Assembly (NCBI RefSeq): GCF_009017415.1
Contig: NC_092403.1
Span: 2,046,001-2,110,000 of the forward strand
Direction: 5' to 3'
DNA from: Aspergillus flavus
Taxonomy: Eukaryota; Ascomycota; Eurotiomycetes; Eurotiales; Aspergillaceae
Length of the DNA: 64,000 nt
Position numbers and translations under genes: made by a program. Positions 11,403 through 23,367 of this stretch are shown piece by piece. Each line of letters opens with the position of its first letter. Positions within the stretch are counted from its first letter, which is position 1. The notes under the pieces were generated by a model. That model searched no databases. It was given only the letters and a program-made list of their open reading frames with translations, and was not told the origin of the DNA.

Positions 11403-14400
11403 CTACAGGGTATCGAAGCTTGCTTTACCTCGCCTGGGGGAGTTGGGTGTAGAGCCTCTCGACTCGCTTCGAGGCCTTTCTTCTCCACCGACTAGGGAGT
11501 CCATGGACCGCCTTGCCAGCTCTTGGCGTCGAGCCATAACCACAGGGGAGTCGGAGTACAAAACACTGCCTTGAGTATAAGTACAGGAGAGGGCTTTCTC
11601 CTCGTCTTCTGCAAAATCTTCATGTGCTGCCTCCCGAATTATGCGAGGGAAAGTCCGGAGAATGACGTGACGAGTGGGGTCCTCCTTGGAGCCGACACAG
11701 CCTTCTTTCGGGGTTCCATATTCCTCCCAGGTCTCATTCGAGGTGCCTTCTGAGTCGGGCGCGGGGAAAGAGGCCATGATGAGTTCCCGTTCGACACGAG
11801 CAAGTCTCCACGTCTCAGCGGCCAACTTGACAATCTTCCGCACGCTTGTATGAAGGGTATCCATGTGTTTAGGGTCGGCGAAGTGCTTGAGGTGGTCGAT
11901 GATCTCGTCAACGATCACAGCGGCCACAACGTTGATCGACTGCTTGGCATCGGATGTCGTGTACGCAGCTTTCAGCGTCTGTTGCCTCCAGAAGGCTTCA
12001 CGTCTCACAGACTTGCGTCGAATGTCCATCGAGAGCATCTGGAAGAAAGTATCCGCTTTCCCGTATCTCTTGCCCAAGGTGAAAAGGAACGGATGGAAGA
12101 TTCGGTAAGTCAAAGTCTTCGTGATGATATGTTGAACGTATGCGGAGCGCAGTTCACGCGATGCCGGGGTATTATCAAGGAAGGACGGTAGCTCCTGAGG
12201 TATCTTGGACAGTACATCCTTGGGAGGATCGATTGGAAGGTACGCAAAGTGCTCCTTAGACAAGGAAACAATAAGACGAGAAAGCTGGCCGAAGCAGTCC
12301 AAACTAGATTATAGAATTCTTATCAGAGCAGGTACAATTGATAGCATTATTGACATCTCATAATCTTCGTCACCATCGTGATCATAATTCTATAGGGAAA
12401 ATCGAAAAGGACAAAAGAAAACAAATGAACGTGGCACAGTTCTGGCCAGAACGGTAAAAAAGGCATCACAGAAGACAGTCTGGAAGATTAAGAAGACAAA
12501 AGGAAATTTTTTGAAAGACAGTCAAGTACTAAAACACATTCTCAATGCACTAGGTCACACTTACAAGAATGGATCTCCCTTCGTGCTCTTGAGGTCAGTG
12601 GCTTCTCCAAGGCTGTGAAGGGTCTTTCTCAACCTATCGCAGTCTTTGCCCAAATTATCAATGGTGAGGCGCATGCCGTCAGATGCTGCCTGTAGTTGTT
12701 GCTCCTTGACGACATTATCCTCTTCCACCTTTTGCTTTTCGCGCTCACAGTGGGCGAGTTCATCGCACTTGTCCGTGATGCGCTGCTCCAGTTCGCCCCT
12801 CTCATCGGCCCAGCGCCTCTCCATGTCAGCCACATGGTCCGCATGGGTGTTGTTGAGGAGTTCAACTTCATTGGCATGTTGCACACGAGTCTCCTCGAGC
12901 TCCTTGTGCTTGTTCTCGAGATCGGTCTTGGTGGAGTCTAATTCGTTCACCTTGTCATCGAAGTTCGACTGCAACGTGTCGTGTGCTTCTTGCATCTGTC
13001 GCTTCTGATCTTCGTAATCATTCTTCATTGCTTCTTGCTGGTCAAGCAACTCTTTCTCGCGAGCAGCCAAAGCTTCTGCTGCTGCTTTTTCATCCTCGGC
13101 CTTGATCTCTTCGAAAGATTCGGTCATTTCCCGTTTCTGAGTCGCAAGAGCGTCCACCTTCTCTTGTTCGCGCCTCTCACATTCCTTCTCATGAGCCTCT
13201 TGGGCTTCTTTCATGCTGGTGTTAAGCGTCCTGACTTCCTCTTCGAGGTCATGTTTGTTCCGCGTCAGCTCCTCGTTCGACCTCTCGGATTCCTCCAGCT
13301 TCTCCTCAAGGTCCTTCCGCTTCTCGTCAAGATTTCCAAGCTCCATGCGGAGCTCGTTGATCGTGTTCTTCAGTTTGGTGGACTCTTCCGCCGCCTCGTT
13401 GGCAGTTTTCCTCATTTGCGTCTGAAGAGCTTCAATGTAGAAGTCCTTGTGCATCAAATCCTGCTCATGCTGGGTCTTCATCTGTTGAAACTCAGCTTCG
13501 CGGGCTTGCAGCTTGCTTTTCGTATTCCTGTAACTGCCCAACAAGCGGTTGATGTCTGGGATGGCATCTTGGATTCTCTGCAGAAGTTCAATTGGTTCTT
13601 CGACGGGGTGCTCCGGAGGCGACATCATTCCCTTATGGTGACCGTTATGGCCATTGTGATGTCCGTTCTGAGGGGCGAAGAATCCATTCCCGTTGGCATA
13701 AGTCAGATCGCGCAAATGCTGGTAGGCTGTCGCGGTGCTGGGCTCCATAGAGCCCCGGGGGGTGGGTTGCATGCCCGGGGGATAGAAGGCATACTGGGGC
13801 ATAAACCCAGCAGTGGTCATGACGGGGGAATAAGCTGTAGCATAGCTAGCTACGCTAGGAGCAGTACTCGGAGGAGGCATATGGTGCATAGGAGCCATTG
13901 CCGGCTGTACTGGCGGCGTAGCGTGTGGCGTAGCGTGCGGGGATATCATCGGTGACATATAAGCGTGGCGGGCGAGGGGGCTGGTAACTTTTGGCGACGC
14001 GGATTTCTGGACAGGGGAGGCAACCTTCTGGAATGGCGATGCTGCCTTTGATACAGGAGAGGCCATCTTCTGGACTGGTGAAGGATGCTGTAGCGTGGAC
14101 GGAGGTTCTTGATATACAGAAGCGACCGGCGGGGGTGTTGGTGCGGGTGGAATGACTTCCGCAGGAAGCTCGGCTTCCTGCATCGACGAAACAGTTTCAG
14201 CCATAGGTGGGGCTGCCTGAGGTACAGGTGAAGCAGGCTTAGGAGCTGGTGAAGCGGCCTTGGGTGTAGGTGCAGCGTCCCTAGGCGCAGGTGAAACAGC
14301 CCTAGGTGTGGGGGAAGCGTTCTTTGGCACAGGAGAAGCTGGCTTGGACACAGGTGGGGTAGTTTGGCGGGTGGGGGAAGTAGGTGCTGCCTCAACTGCC

Positions 14401-15764
14401 TCAAAGGAGGGGTCAGATACAGTAGCTGTGTGTGACTCAATCTCTGGCGCGTCGGTCTTTGTGGGAGATGCAAACTCAACGAATTGAGTCTCCGTAGCAG
14501 ATGGGGTCTCTACGGATGCCGTGGTTGGGTCCGTCGAGAACAATGGGGTCTGTGGTGCTGTCACTGGGGTGGGCTCCGGTGGTTCGACAACTTGTTCCCT
14601 CGATACGTCGATATTCTCCGGAGTCGTTTCAGTGGCCTTCTCAACTGGATGTTCTGCTGCTCCTAGTTCCTCTTGGTGTAATTCTTGAGGCACTTCGGGG
14701 TCCCGCTGGACATCACTCGCGTCTAGCTGCTGACTTGAGGAGAGGTCGGGGGCAGTCACTTGGGCAGAACCATCCTCTTCAGGATTGGTCGGTGGTTGAG
14801 GTTGTTGCTCAGGTGTAGGGGCTGTTGAAACTTCCTCAGTAGTGGGCTGTAGTTGTTCCTGCTCCACTTCTTGTGCTGGCGCCAGCTCTGTCTCTGGGAT
14901 TGACTCTGTGGCAATTTCTGGTACAACTTCGGCTGCGACTTCAGGTGCAACTTCTGGTGCTGACGGTGACTCAACTTCCACTGGGTTTTCCACTGGGTTT
15001 TCCACTGGGTTTTCCACTGGGTTTTCCACTGGGTTTTCCACTGGGTTTTCCACTGGGTTTTCCACTAGGGCTTCTACTGGAGCTTCCACTGGAGCCTCTG
15101 GTTGTTGGGGCTCGGCTTCGATTGCTTCTTCTGGCTGTAGTTGCAGTTGCTGTTCCTGTTCTTGCAGCTGTTGCTCTGGCTGTTCCTCTTGCAACTGTAG
15201 ATCAGGTTGTTGATCTTGCAGCTGTTGGTCAAGGGGTGGTTGATCTTGCAACTGTTGGTCAAGGGGCGGCTGGTCTTGCAGCTCTTGCTCAAGTGGTTGC
15301 TCTTGCAGTGGCTCCGATGATGGATCTTGCAGTGGCTCTGCTTGCTGGTCTGGGAGCTGTTGATCTGCTTGCTCTGCTGGGGGTTGGTCTAGGGGTTGAT
15401 CTGTTGTTTGCTCGGAGAGTTGGTCTATTGGTTGCTCAGGCTGTTGCTCTGAGGTCTGCTCTGTGGGTTGGTCAAGTTGTTGGTCAGTTATTTGCTCCAC
15501 TGCTTGATCAGATGGCTGTTCGGGTTGTTGTTGTTCTTGCAGCTGTGATTCAGCTAGCTGTGGCTCCTGAGATTGTTGTTCAACAGGTTGTTGTTCAACA
15601 GGTTGTTGTTCCTGCTGTTGTTGTTCCTCTGATTGTGGTTCAGGAATAGTAACATCAGGTGCAGCAGGTGGAGGTGTTTGAATCTCTGACTCCTCTTGGG
15701 CCTTTGACTTCTTATTATTTTTTTTGCTACCGGACTTGCCCTTTCCTTTCTTGGCTCCGGCCAT
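11403..15764 (-). CDS. Gln/Pro-rich coiled-coil protein (M-protein-repeat-like), 1366 aa
   Basis: Two exons, 15764-12565 and 12303-11403, join across a 261-bp intron with a GTAAGT donor and CTAG acceptor. The join restores the frame GDPF-FLDCFGQLSR. A Lys-rich start (MAGAKKGKGKSG) is followed by about 250 residues of Gln/Pro/Glu repeats. These include seven ENPV tetrapeptides near residues 235-262. A Pro/Ser/Ala region with SP[VA] motifs comes next, then about 320 residues of charged heptad-like coiled coil (about 740-1060). The C-terminal exon is a compact, mostly helical domain rich in Arg and Lys with no catalytic motif that I recognise. The overall shape suggests a scaffold or cytoskeleton-associated protein, but the function is unknown. 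The second exon could be taken for a separate gene, but it has no ATG in position and joins cleanly. Confidence 0.85.
14978..15061 (-). repeat. 12-bp coding minisatellite, 7 copies (ENPV)
   Basis: Seven perfect copies of a 12-base unit, CCACTGGGTTTT on the plus strand, total 84 bp. On the coding strand they encode Glu-Asn-Pro-Val seven times inside the coiled-coil gene. Copy number can change without altering frame. Confidence 0.95.
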
Positions 15765-17292
15765 GGTGATTAAAATAATGCGTGCCCAAGTTCAAGAAAG
15801 GAAAAAAAAAGACGTGTTACCAGTAGGCTAAAAAACCTGTTAGCAAAAACGCAATTGGGTGGTGGTTGGGGTGTGAAGCAATACATGGAAACGCGCTCAG
15901 CGGCGCCAAAGATATATTCCGATCTGATATGGAGAAAAGATGACAACTTGCACCGGGGGCGAAGGTCAAACGATCACACGACAGATACAGGGAAGAAAGT
16001 CAGGACGAAAAAAGTAATGCGAGAAAGAAAATTCGCCCTAGAGCAGGGAAGCCTGGAAGTGGGCGCAAATGGTTGCAATCCACGAAGTCAAGACGCCCGA
16101 TGGTAAATACCTGCGTTGAACGCAAGTAGACAATTCTGGCAAGACAAGAAAAGATGTCAACTCGTCAAATAAATAATTTGGATTTCTGAGGAATCGGAAT
16201 TAATTAAACCATTAGGCGAGGTAGTAAAAAAAACGCAGCTAAGAATCTATCCTAAAACACGCCCAAAAAAAGAAACTTGCTGCACACTGGAGGCATTGCT
16301 TCCAGCCTCAAGGGGGCTGGTAAGGCGAACAAACGGACCGAACCTTAGAACAGTAATTGATACCCATTCAACATGGACCACCAAGGCAGGAAAGGTAAGA
16401 GCATACATTTCTCGCGCGAAACGGGGATACAGAAGTGGACCGATCATTTCAAGATGGAGAGAGAGTATCACCCAATGAGTAAGCATTGGGCAGCAATAGC
16501 ACTGCTTTTTTCAGGGTGGCAGGATGAATCATAGCGTGCAGATGAGGAAAAAAAAACGAGAAAGAAAAAAGGTATTGCATACAGTCATAATACTATCATC
16601 TATGACAGGACGGAGGATTCAGTCAAAGTCGGTCGAGGAGGCAGGTAACGAGTGGGTCGAAAGCGCTAAAATCAGATCGATGACATGTCGCCTCTGATAG
16701 CCAAACGTTCAGACGCCTGCATGTTTTGGGAGGGACCGCAGCCCAATTGACACCATGCGACTGGGGAACAGTGGGGAGCGCCATCTCGGAATGAGGCAGT
16801 TAGTCGTGCATCAGCACCACCTCCAAGTGCGGTGTAAAGAAAAACCACCATTACTGTCGAGACAACGCAGCGACCCGCCGACTTGTTGCAGGAGGCAACA
16901 AGGTAGTGTAGACCCATGCCACTAAGGCCATTTCTCCCCAACGCCGGTTTCGAATAGATTTCGTTCCACGCTCCGGGATTCCCTGTAAACTATCCGAGCG
17001 AGGCGAGACTCACATTCTTTTCGGAGTCCGCAGCGTTTTGGGCTGTTTGAGCGGCATATTCGTCGTCACCGACTAAGAAGATGTGGACTACGGAGGACTA
17101 CGAGAAAGGAAAATAATCATGCTTCTCATTGGCAGGTGACCAGTGTCCCCGTGCCAAGACCCGTGAGGGCCCTAAACCGCATCTAGTAACCATCACGTGA
17201 TATCCGCCTCGAACCGCTCACCAGCTTGCGTTCCTCCTCCAAATGGACGGCATCATATTCGTTTGGCCCTGCCAATTGTCTTCCTCCACACT
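15765..17292. promoter_or_regulatory. 1.5-kb divergent intergenic region
   Basis: This separates the coiled-coil gene (minus) from the complex I subunit gene (plus), so it holds two promoters. No coding exon is supported. An ATCACGTGAT palindrome lies at 17192-17201, about 90 bp from the complex I start. Confidence 0.55.
17192..17201. promoter_or_regulatory. ATCACGTGAT palindrome (E-box type)
   Basis: A perfect 10-bp palindrome around CACGTG lies about 90 bp upstream of the complex I subunit ATG. Fungal bHLH proteins such as Cbf1 bind this core. Which protein binds here is not known. Confidence 0.5.
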
Positions 17293-17990
17293 ATGTTCTT
17301 CGCTAGGCGATCGGCCACTTCCGCGCGGCTACTGCTGCGCAACCAACCCCAGCGGCGATTCGACTCGCACGCGGCTCACCACCATGCTGAGCCTGTGAAC
17401 GAGAGCTTCGGTGTACGTTTCTTGGACCCCTCTACAATTCGATATCTTCAATGGTAGCAGCGGCCTGCTGCCCGCCAATTGGTAGCTATAACTAACATGG
17501 ATCTTTGTGACCTGTACAGCGTAGCTTCTACGTCACCGTCGGCTCCTTCGCCTCTGCCTACGTCCTTTACCGACTGAGCAAGTCCACCGAGGAGTCTGGA
17601 TCGCAATCGTGGATTTCCAGCCTCATCCAAAAGTGGACCCCTTCGGAGAAGGTTTTTGAAGAGAGAAATGCCATTCGCACTGTCGTAATGGAGAAGGCTG
17701 CCCATGACCGCCACTTGTTCCAGAGTCAGGGCCCTAGAGCCGTTTTCGAATTGAAGCAGCCCGAGTATGTCTCATATAACCGCACCTGTTCTTGCAGACC
17801 AAGCTAACATAACTCGTTTCTTCCCCCCTCCAGGGTCAGCTTCAACTCCGCCCCGCCTTTCAACGTCCCTGCCGGCTCGGCTATGGATATGAGCCATGTT
17901 ACCGCACACTATGAGCGCCAAAATAGGGAGCTGGAAGAGGCCCGTGTTGCCCGGATGCAAGATGGCAAGGTTGTCTCTATCTATGATTAG
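17293..17990 (+). CDS. nuo17.8: NADH:ubiquinone oxidoreductase 17.8-kDa-type accessory subunit, mitochondrial (173 aa)
   Basis: Exons are 17293-17412, 17520-17764 and 17834-17990. The first intron has an ACTAAC branch point. The N-terminus (MFFARRSATSARLLLRNQ) is rich in Arg, Ser and Ala with no acid, as in a mitochondrial presequence. A short hydrophobic stretch at about 44-60 (FYVTVGSFASAYVLYRL) is a likely single membrane anchor. The soluble tail carries EKVFEERNAIRT and ends KVVSIYD. Size, presequence and the ESFG-RSFYVTVG block resemble the Neurospora 17.8-kDa accessory subunit of respiratory complex I, in the inner membrane. An earlier in-frame ATG at 17197 would put a long non-mitochondrial leader on the protein and is not preferred. 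The family assignment comes from recognition without an alignment. Confidence 0.75.
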
Positions 17991-18205
17991 ACAAAATTGA
18001 TTTCGTTTTCATGTTCCAAGACGCCGGTAGTAGGCATGACAGGGTCAAACATTATGTACATATAACAGGACAGTTCAAGGTTTCGTTGACAGTTTCAGTT
18101 GTTGATTGTCTTGTATTTCTGACTCTACCGGGGAAAGAAATGCCCATAAGCCACAATATCTCCGGACAAGGTTGACCTTTCCATGCGATATCTTTCTATC
18201 TACCA

Positions 18206-19561
18206 TTATTGGAGACCTTTGGGCGCAATCTCCAGGACTATTCTACCCACCCCTTCTGACTTAACATCCATCCGCTCCTTCACATCCAGTTCATCACCAC
18301 CGACAGTATTAAACACTTCCAAAAATTCGTCCACACCACCACCGACTCCAAAGTAAACTTTCTTCGCAGCCAACAAAGCTCTACTTCTCCCGCCTGCCCG
18401 AATAGGACGACGGATCAAAGCCAGCAAGGTTTCCGAAAACGCTCTCAAAGACGCCGGAGAGTATATCGTTTCACTAGCAAGGACCAACGTTCCATGTTTG
18501 GCTTTCTCACCTGACGTGAACACCAGATCAACGAAAGCAGGAGACCAGGCACCGGAGATGAATTCTATGGAGATGCCCCGTTCCGCAATGTCCTTCTTGA
18601 AAGCCTCAAGAAGTTCCGGAGTGATATCCAACTCTAGCTCCTCCTCAACCTGGTCTTCTGCCCCAGCAACTGACACCGACTTCTGACGCATAACAATATA
18701 GCTCCAAGTCAGAAGCAGGTTAGGCAAAGTCACCAGTCGAAGAACTACAGAGTTGTAGTCCGCAAACGTGAAACGAATATTTTGTGACGACCCCTTAGGG
18801 TTGGACAGCGATTGCGCAAACAGAGCAAGCGACGGCACTGCCGTTCCGGCTCCAAGCTAGAGATGTTTCATCAGTAAGCTGTTTGATAGACGGGGCTAAG
18901 ATTAAATGCCCAAAAAAAGTAAAACCAACCTCGATGATATGTCGATCCCCCGCATCAGCGTTAGATAGTATGTTTTCATTAGCAACCAACTTCGCGAGAT
19001 CTACTGAGCATTCCCACGTCTTGAAACCGCCTTCGTAGATATTGGGTGTGATATCTCCTTTCTCGAGTCCGGAGATCAGCTCTTCATTCGCATAATCGGC
19101 AGTATCCTCCGCCATCAATTGCGTCCGGATATCAAACACTTCGCGACGAGCGAGTGTAAGTGTCTTGACAGATGTTTGATCATCTTGAGTTGTGTTTATG
19201 TTGAGTTTGTTGAATGAAACCTGAGACGGGAGACTTGAGAGCTACAACATAGTCAGTCAATCCTTTGCTCAACCTAATGCATTATATAACAAATCGTATT
19301 CGTTCTCAACTGTAGCACAAGAGCTAGAAAGCTCTTTGGCACCCAGAGAAGGGGCTAAACCTTAATGCCAATTAGGGCACATCGGTGTTAAGATGAACCT
19401 ACCAGATCACTTAGTTCATGCCTCTGGGCTGCAACTAGTTCAGGGAGTGTGCTGCTACTATCTTGCGTAACGGATGTATACCCCTCATCAACAGTGTTCA
19501 ATTCCGAGTCATCAATGTCAATATCATCCCCAGCGAAGCCGAAGCTGAATGCGGACGCCAT
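18206..19561 (-). CDS. hpm1: Protein-histidine N-methyltransferase, Hpm1/METTL18 family (373 aa)
   Basis: Exons are 19561-19403, 19241-18930 and 18856-18206. The start MASAFSFGFAG and the following acidic stretch match the short leader of the family. Exon 2 carries LPSQVSFNKLNI and the signature DITPNIYEGGFKTWEC. The exon 2/3 join forms the SAM-binding loop IIELGAGTAVPSLALF at about residues 155-168; without the 73-bp intron this loop is destroyed. Further blocks are FADYNSVVLRLVTLPNLLL and ETIYSPASL. Yeast Hpm1 methylates a histidine of ribosomal protein Rpl3 (uL3), so a ribosome-assembly or translation role in cytosol or nucleus is inferred. The length is close to the yeast protein. The gene is convergent with the complex I subunit gene, 215 bp apart. 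Confidence 0.88.
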
Positions 19562-20076
19562 TATAAAAGACCGCGTTAATTATCACAGCCAGATCCTGCT
19601 GAGATATCACCAAAAGCTATTGGGTGATATGCCGATATAAAATACAGACGCGGGGCACGTGTAGATAGTGTCGAAACGGTTATAGTTTGATAAAGCCGTA
19701 GGGTGTAAGCCAGATTTTGAGGACACAAGATCCTCCGGGAGATACCGTATGACCCGTACGGATATGCTAGGGACTTTGATTCCAAATTTGAATGTTTAGT
19801 AGCTATAGTCTTGGGAGCTTCTTCATCTTTCAACTTTGTTTCAAATTTTTTGCGGTATGGCCATAGATGACTAAGCATGTTTATGGTGATGCTGTGGTAC
19901 AAGTCATTTATCTGACTACTTCATGTTTAAAGTATCTTTGCACTATGTGAACTAATTGGTGTATTGGCATAATCTATTAAATATAGGTCACGGAAAGCAA
20001 ATTCGTCTGAAGAGTAATCCGTGTCATCATTAACTTGATCTATGAAAGGTTCTAATTCTCTAATATATTAACTTAA
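19562..20076. promoter_or_regulatory. Promoter of hpm1 and 3' flank of cystathionine gamma-lyase
   Basis: This 515-bp stretch is AT-rich with no coding exon. A CACGTG core at 19656-19661 lies about 95 bp upstream of the hpm1 ATG. Confidence 0.5.
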
Positions 20077-21493
20077 TTAAGCGGAGCCGTTTTGTTCGCT
20101 GGAGGCGACAGCCTTCTTAAGAGCCTGGAGAACGTCGGCCAGGAGATCCTCTACATCCTCAATACCACAGCTCATGCGGACGAGGTCGTCGAAGACACCA
20201 GCAGCCTCACGCTGGTCCTTGGGAATACCGGCGTGAGTCATGCTAGCGGGAACCTCGCAAAGACTCTCCACACCACCCAAACTCTCGGCCAAGGTGAAGA
20301 CCTTGGTATACTTGCAGAAAAGGTGAGCAGCCTTCTCGCCACCCTGGATGCGGAAACTGAGCATACCACCGCCCATGCCCTGGCGGTGCTGCTTGACAGC
20401 AATCGCACGCTGAGGGTGAGAATCGATGCCGGGGTAGTTGACGGAGATAACATGGGGGGAAGCCTCAAGGGCCTTGGCGATAGCCGTGGCGTTAGTGGTG
20501 GCCTCGCGGGCACGCAAGTGGAGAGTCTTAAGGCCACGGTGAGCGAGCCAGCAGTCGAAGGGAGAAGGAACGGCACCAATGGCGTTCTGGAGGAATCCAA
20601 GGCGCTCTTTCAAGCTATCGGAGCTGAACGCGGCGACGCCCATCAGAACATCCTATCTTACGGTTAGAAAACAGGCCACCTGAGAAGAACGATTCTACCA
20701 AACGTAGAAGGGCGATGAGCATACCGAATGGCCGTTAATGTACTTAGTAACGGAGTGCACGACGATGTCGGCACCGTGGTCCAGAGGGTTCTGGACATAG
20801 GGGCTCATGAATGTGTTGTCAACCACCACAAGGATTCCATGGCGATGCGCAATGGCAGCAACCTTCTCAATATCGACCAATCCTAAAGTCGGGTTTGAGG
20901 GGGTTTCGATCCACACGAGCTTGGTCTCCGGACGGATCAACTTCTCCACGTCCGACTCGATGGTGGGTGTGAACGTCACATCCACACCATGGGCGTTGGC
21001 GACCTTTGTGAAGTACCTGTGAGTTCCACCATAGACATCGGAAATCGAGACGACATGCGAGCCGGCCGCGAGGGACTGAAGGATCACCGCAGTGGTTGCG
21101 GAACCAGAGGAGAATGCGAGGGCATATTTAGCGTGCTCAAGAGCTGCAATGGCTTCTTCGAAGTTATCGCTGGCTAGTAATCAGCATGAAGATCAATCAT
21201 AAACCAAGCTCCGTTCTGAGTCGGGTACTCACCGGTTGGGGTTGGAGCTACGTGTGTATTCGTAGAGACCTACAGGGCTACCGACACTGGTCTGAGCGAA
21301 AGTGGTGGAGAGGGAGATCTTCACGACCGGTCAGCATCTCCAAAACAATTCTATCGCATAAATCATGCAAAGTGTGAGAACCTACGGGAGCAATAACAGC
21401 GCCAGTCGTTGGATCATGGTGAGCGCCGGAATGGACAGCCAAAGTGCCGAAGCGCTTGTCCTGAGCAGGGGCTCCGTTGGTCGAGTTGGTCAT
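20077..21493 (-). CDS. cys3: Cystathionine gamma-lyase (404 aa)
   Basis: Exons are 21493-21386, 21318-21233, 21169-20725 and 20652-20077, with in-phase joins. The enzyme is a PLP-dependent homotetramer of the Cys/Met metabolism family. It cleaves cystathionine to cysteine, 2-oxobutyrate and ammonia in the reverse transsulfuration pathway. Seen in the sequence are FGTLAVHSGAHHDPTTGAVI at the start, YEYTRSSNPNRDNFE (substrate and phosphate region), SSGSATTA, VVVDNTFMSPY with the aspartate that pairs with the pyridine nitrogen, and the PLP-lysine motif HSVTKYINGHSD (Lys about 207). The C-terminal domain has LGGVESLCEVPASMTH. The A. nidulans counterpart is mecB. A cystathionine gamma-synthase or beta-lyase is less likely, because length and the VHSG and LGGVESL blocks fit gamma-lyase. 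Confidence 0.92.
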
Positions 21494-22427
21494 TGTCACG
21501 GGACTGCAAACGTGATCGCGTGGTGTATTTCTATATAAAATCGCAAAAAAAGATTCAAGATCAAAAAGAATCTGACAAAGTCGACTCGTAAAGGAAGACG
21601 GGTAGATAAGTCTTCACCCTTTTTTTTCTGGAAGCCCGATAGAAGCGCCTATGAGGTCACAAGCCGCGAGAAGGAAGATCTAATAAATAGTAGTGCGGTC
21701 TTTGTACCGTAGTAGTGACAAAGTACTGATTTATAATTGATACGAGGGCAAACTGAGTAAGATCGGTGAAGCCGGTTTTTAAAATTAATTAGGATTTATT
21801 AACGATGACTCTAGAACCAATTTTACCCCCCTTCTCTCCTGAAACCCGAGGGAAAAATTTTCTGTTGCTTGGACATGGGTTTTTTTTACGTTGCACATCC
21901 AGCATGCTGAAGAACGATAGGGCAGGGACTGATCGGGCCCCGTGAGGATTTCCGGCATAGCGCCGAGCGCAACTCCACCGTGAACCGTTGATTGTCCCCT
22001 CCCGTGGCGGTGTCAATGCAATTTTCTTTATCTCCGCCACTAGCCGAATTCGATTGATAATGATCATAGCCTTAATGTATGTACTCTGCATACAATTAGC
22101 TACGTCTTTCTGATCATGAAGATCTATTTGGCGGGGAAATCATCCTGCATGGCCAGATCTCCCATTCTTCCATACTCAAGAAATTCCACCGGATGTTGCC
22201 TCAACTCTCCCATTTCCGGCCAAATGTCGTCATTTGGCTGATTTGTGAGCAATCACTGAAATCTCTATGTTAAGATTGTTTCGTTATTCGTGTAACCATG
22301 GAAATATACATAGTCCAACCATTCCATCAGCAAGGTATCTCATCACATAAGCACGGGAAGTAAGGGAGCCAAGAAGTTTTTCTTGCTTATTCACGTCAAG
22401 AAGCCTGCACATGACCCTTCCGAAACG
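21494..22427. promoter_or_regulatory. Promoter of cys3 and 3' flank of rpc25
   Basis: This 934-bp stretch has no supported exon. It lies between the ATG of cys3 and the stop of rpc25, both on the minus strand. Confidence 0.5.
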
Positions 22428-23367
22428 TTACCACCAAGATATAGGTCCCAGGCCAGCCATTTGCATTGATCCCTGAAGTATCGTTAGTAAGCAAGTCAGA
22501 CACGGGACAGAGAGTTCATACAATAATGGAATACGGTGGCTTCCGTTCGATAGCGGCGGCATCTCCTAGATCTGGGGCGTTTGGTATTTGGTCATGCCAC
22601 TCTTCTATTTCAACACGGAATCGGACAACTTCTCCAATATCAAAGTAGAATGTGGAGCCGTCCTCGTTTTCCCAGATCCAAACTTGATCGGCATAGTCAC
22701 TGTAGCATGTCAGCATAGATGACTAAGAACACTGGACATATCAAGGCAGCTCACAATCTGGCACCGTCTAAGAGAAGGTTTGGAGGTACGAGAATATCGT
22801 TGAAAAATTCTACACCAACTGTGATGGGTCAGAACTAGCAACAGCAAGGTCAGTTGAAAATTGCCGTACTTTTAATACCATGTTCCGTAGCGCTGGAGAT
22901 CTTGCCCAACATAATTTCTCCTTTGAACGGACGAAACACAATAAGGCGGAACTTGACTGTCTTTCAATCAGTGCATAGACTCTTGAAATGGATTCAGCAT
23001 CCTGGATGTACCGTTAACGTTGACTAAACCAGTGCCATGGCCGATAAGACCGTCCGATGACTCTAACAAGTCGTAGAATCCAATGCACAGGCCAACTTTT
23101 TGAATGACCTTTACAGGACTGCTGTTAGTACATGCTGCACAAGCGAACATGGCATTTCAGATAGGAAGCCGTTCGTACTTTATTTGCGTACTTCTCATTG
23201 ATGTTGTCCTCGATGGCGACAGAACTATACTTCGAGAAGTCTTCTGGGGAGATCTGTATCAGATCGGAGAGGGTCGTCTGTATAGGTTAGTTAGCTTTTG
23301 GCTTGGTAGTGAAAAGACTTTATGTAAAGCAAGAGAAAGGTCCAATGCGACTGACAAGAATGAACAT
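22428..23367 (-). CDS. rpc25: DNA-directed RNA polymerase III subunit Rpc25/RPC8 (193 aa)
   Basis: Seven small exons are 23367-23356, 23277-23179, 23108-23012, 22956-22870, 22818-22755, 22699-22522 and 22472-22428. Introns are 49-78 bp and all joins keep frame. The protein starts MFILTTLSDLI. It contains the conserved VGLCIGFYDLLE block of the Rpb7-like tip domain and LIVFRPFKGEIMLGKI leading into the S1/OB domain. It then has FFNDILVPPNLL and WIWENEDGSTFYFDIGE, and ends MAGLGPISWW, matching the yeast ending MGLVSWWE. The subunit forms the stalk of RNA polymerase III with Rpc17 and is needed for initiation on tRNA and 5S genes in the nucleus. The first coding exon is 12 nt. Six introns in under 1 kb is dense for a fungus. 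Confidence 0.93.

Noticed and set aside
11403..12302. Second exon of the coiled-coil gene as an independent gene
   Set aside because: No ATG exists at its 5' end, and a good acceptor with matching phase joins it to the upstream exon.
12981..13955. 324-codon plus-strand frame
   Set aside because: Antisense of the coiled-coil region, with no family features and no splice support.
14873..15649. 258-codon Leu/Val/Ala-rich frame on the plus strand
   Set aside because: It is the antisense reading of the Gln/Pro/Glu repeats of the coiled-coil gene; low complexity explains the lack of stops.
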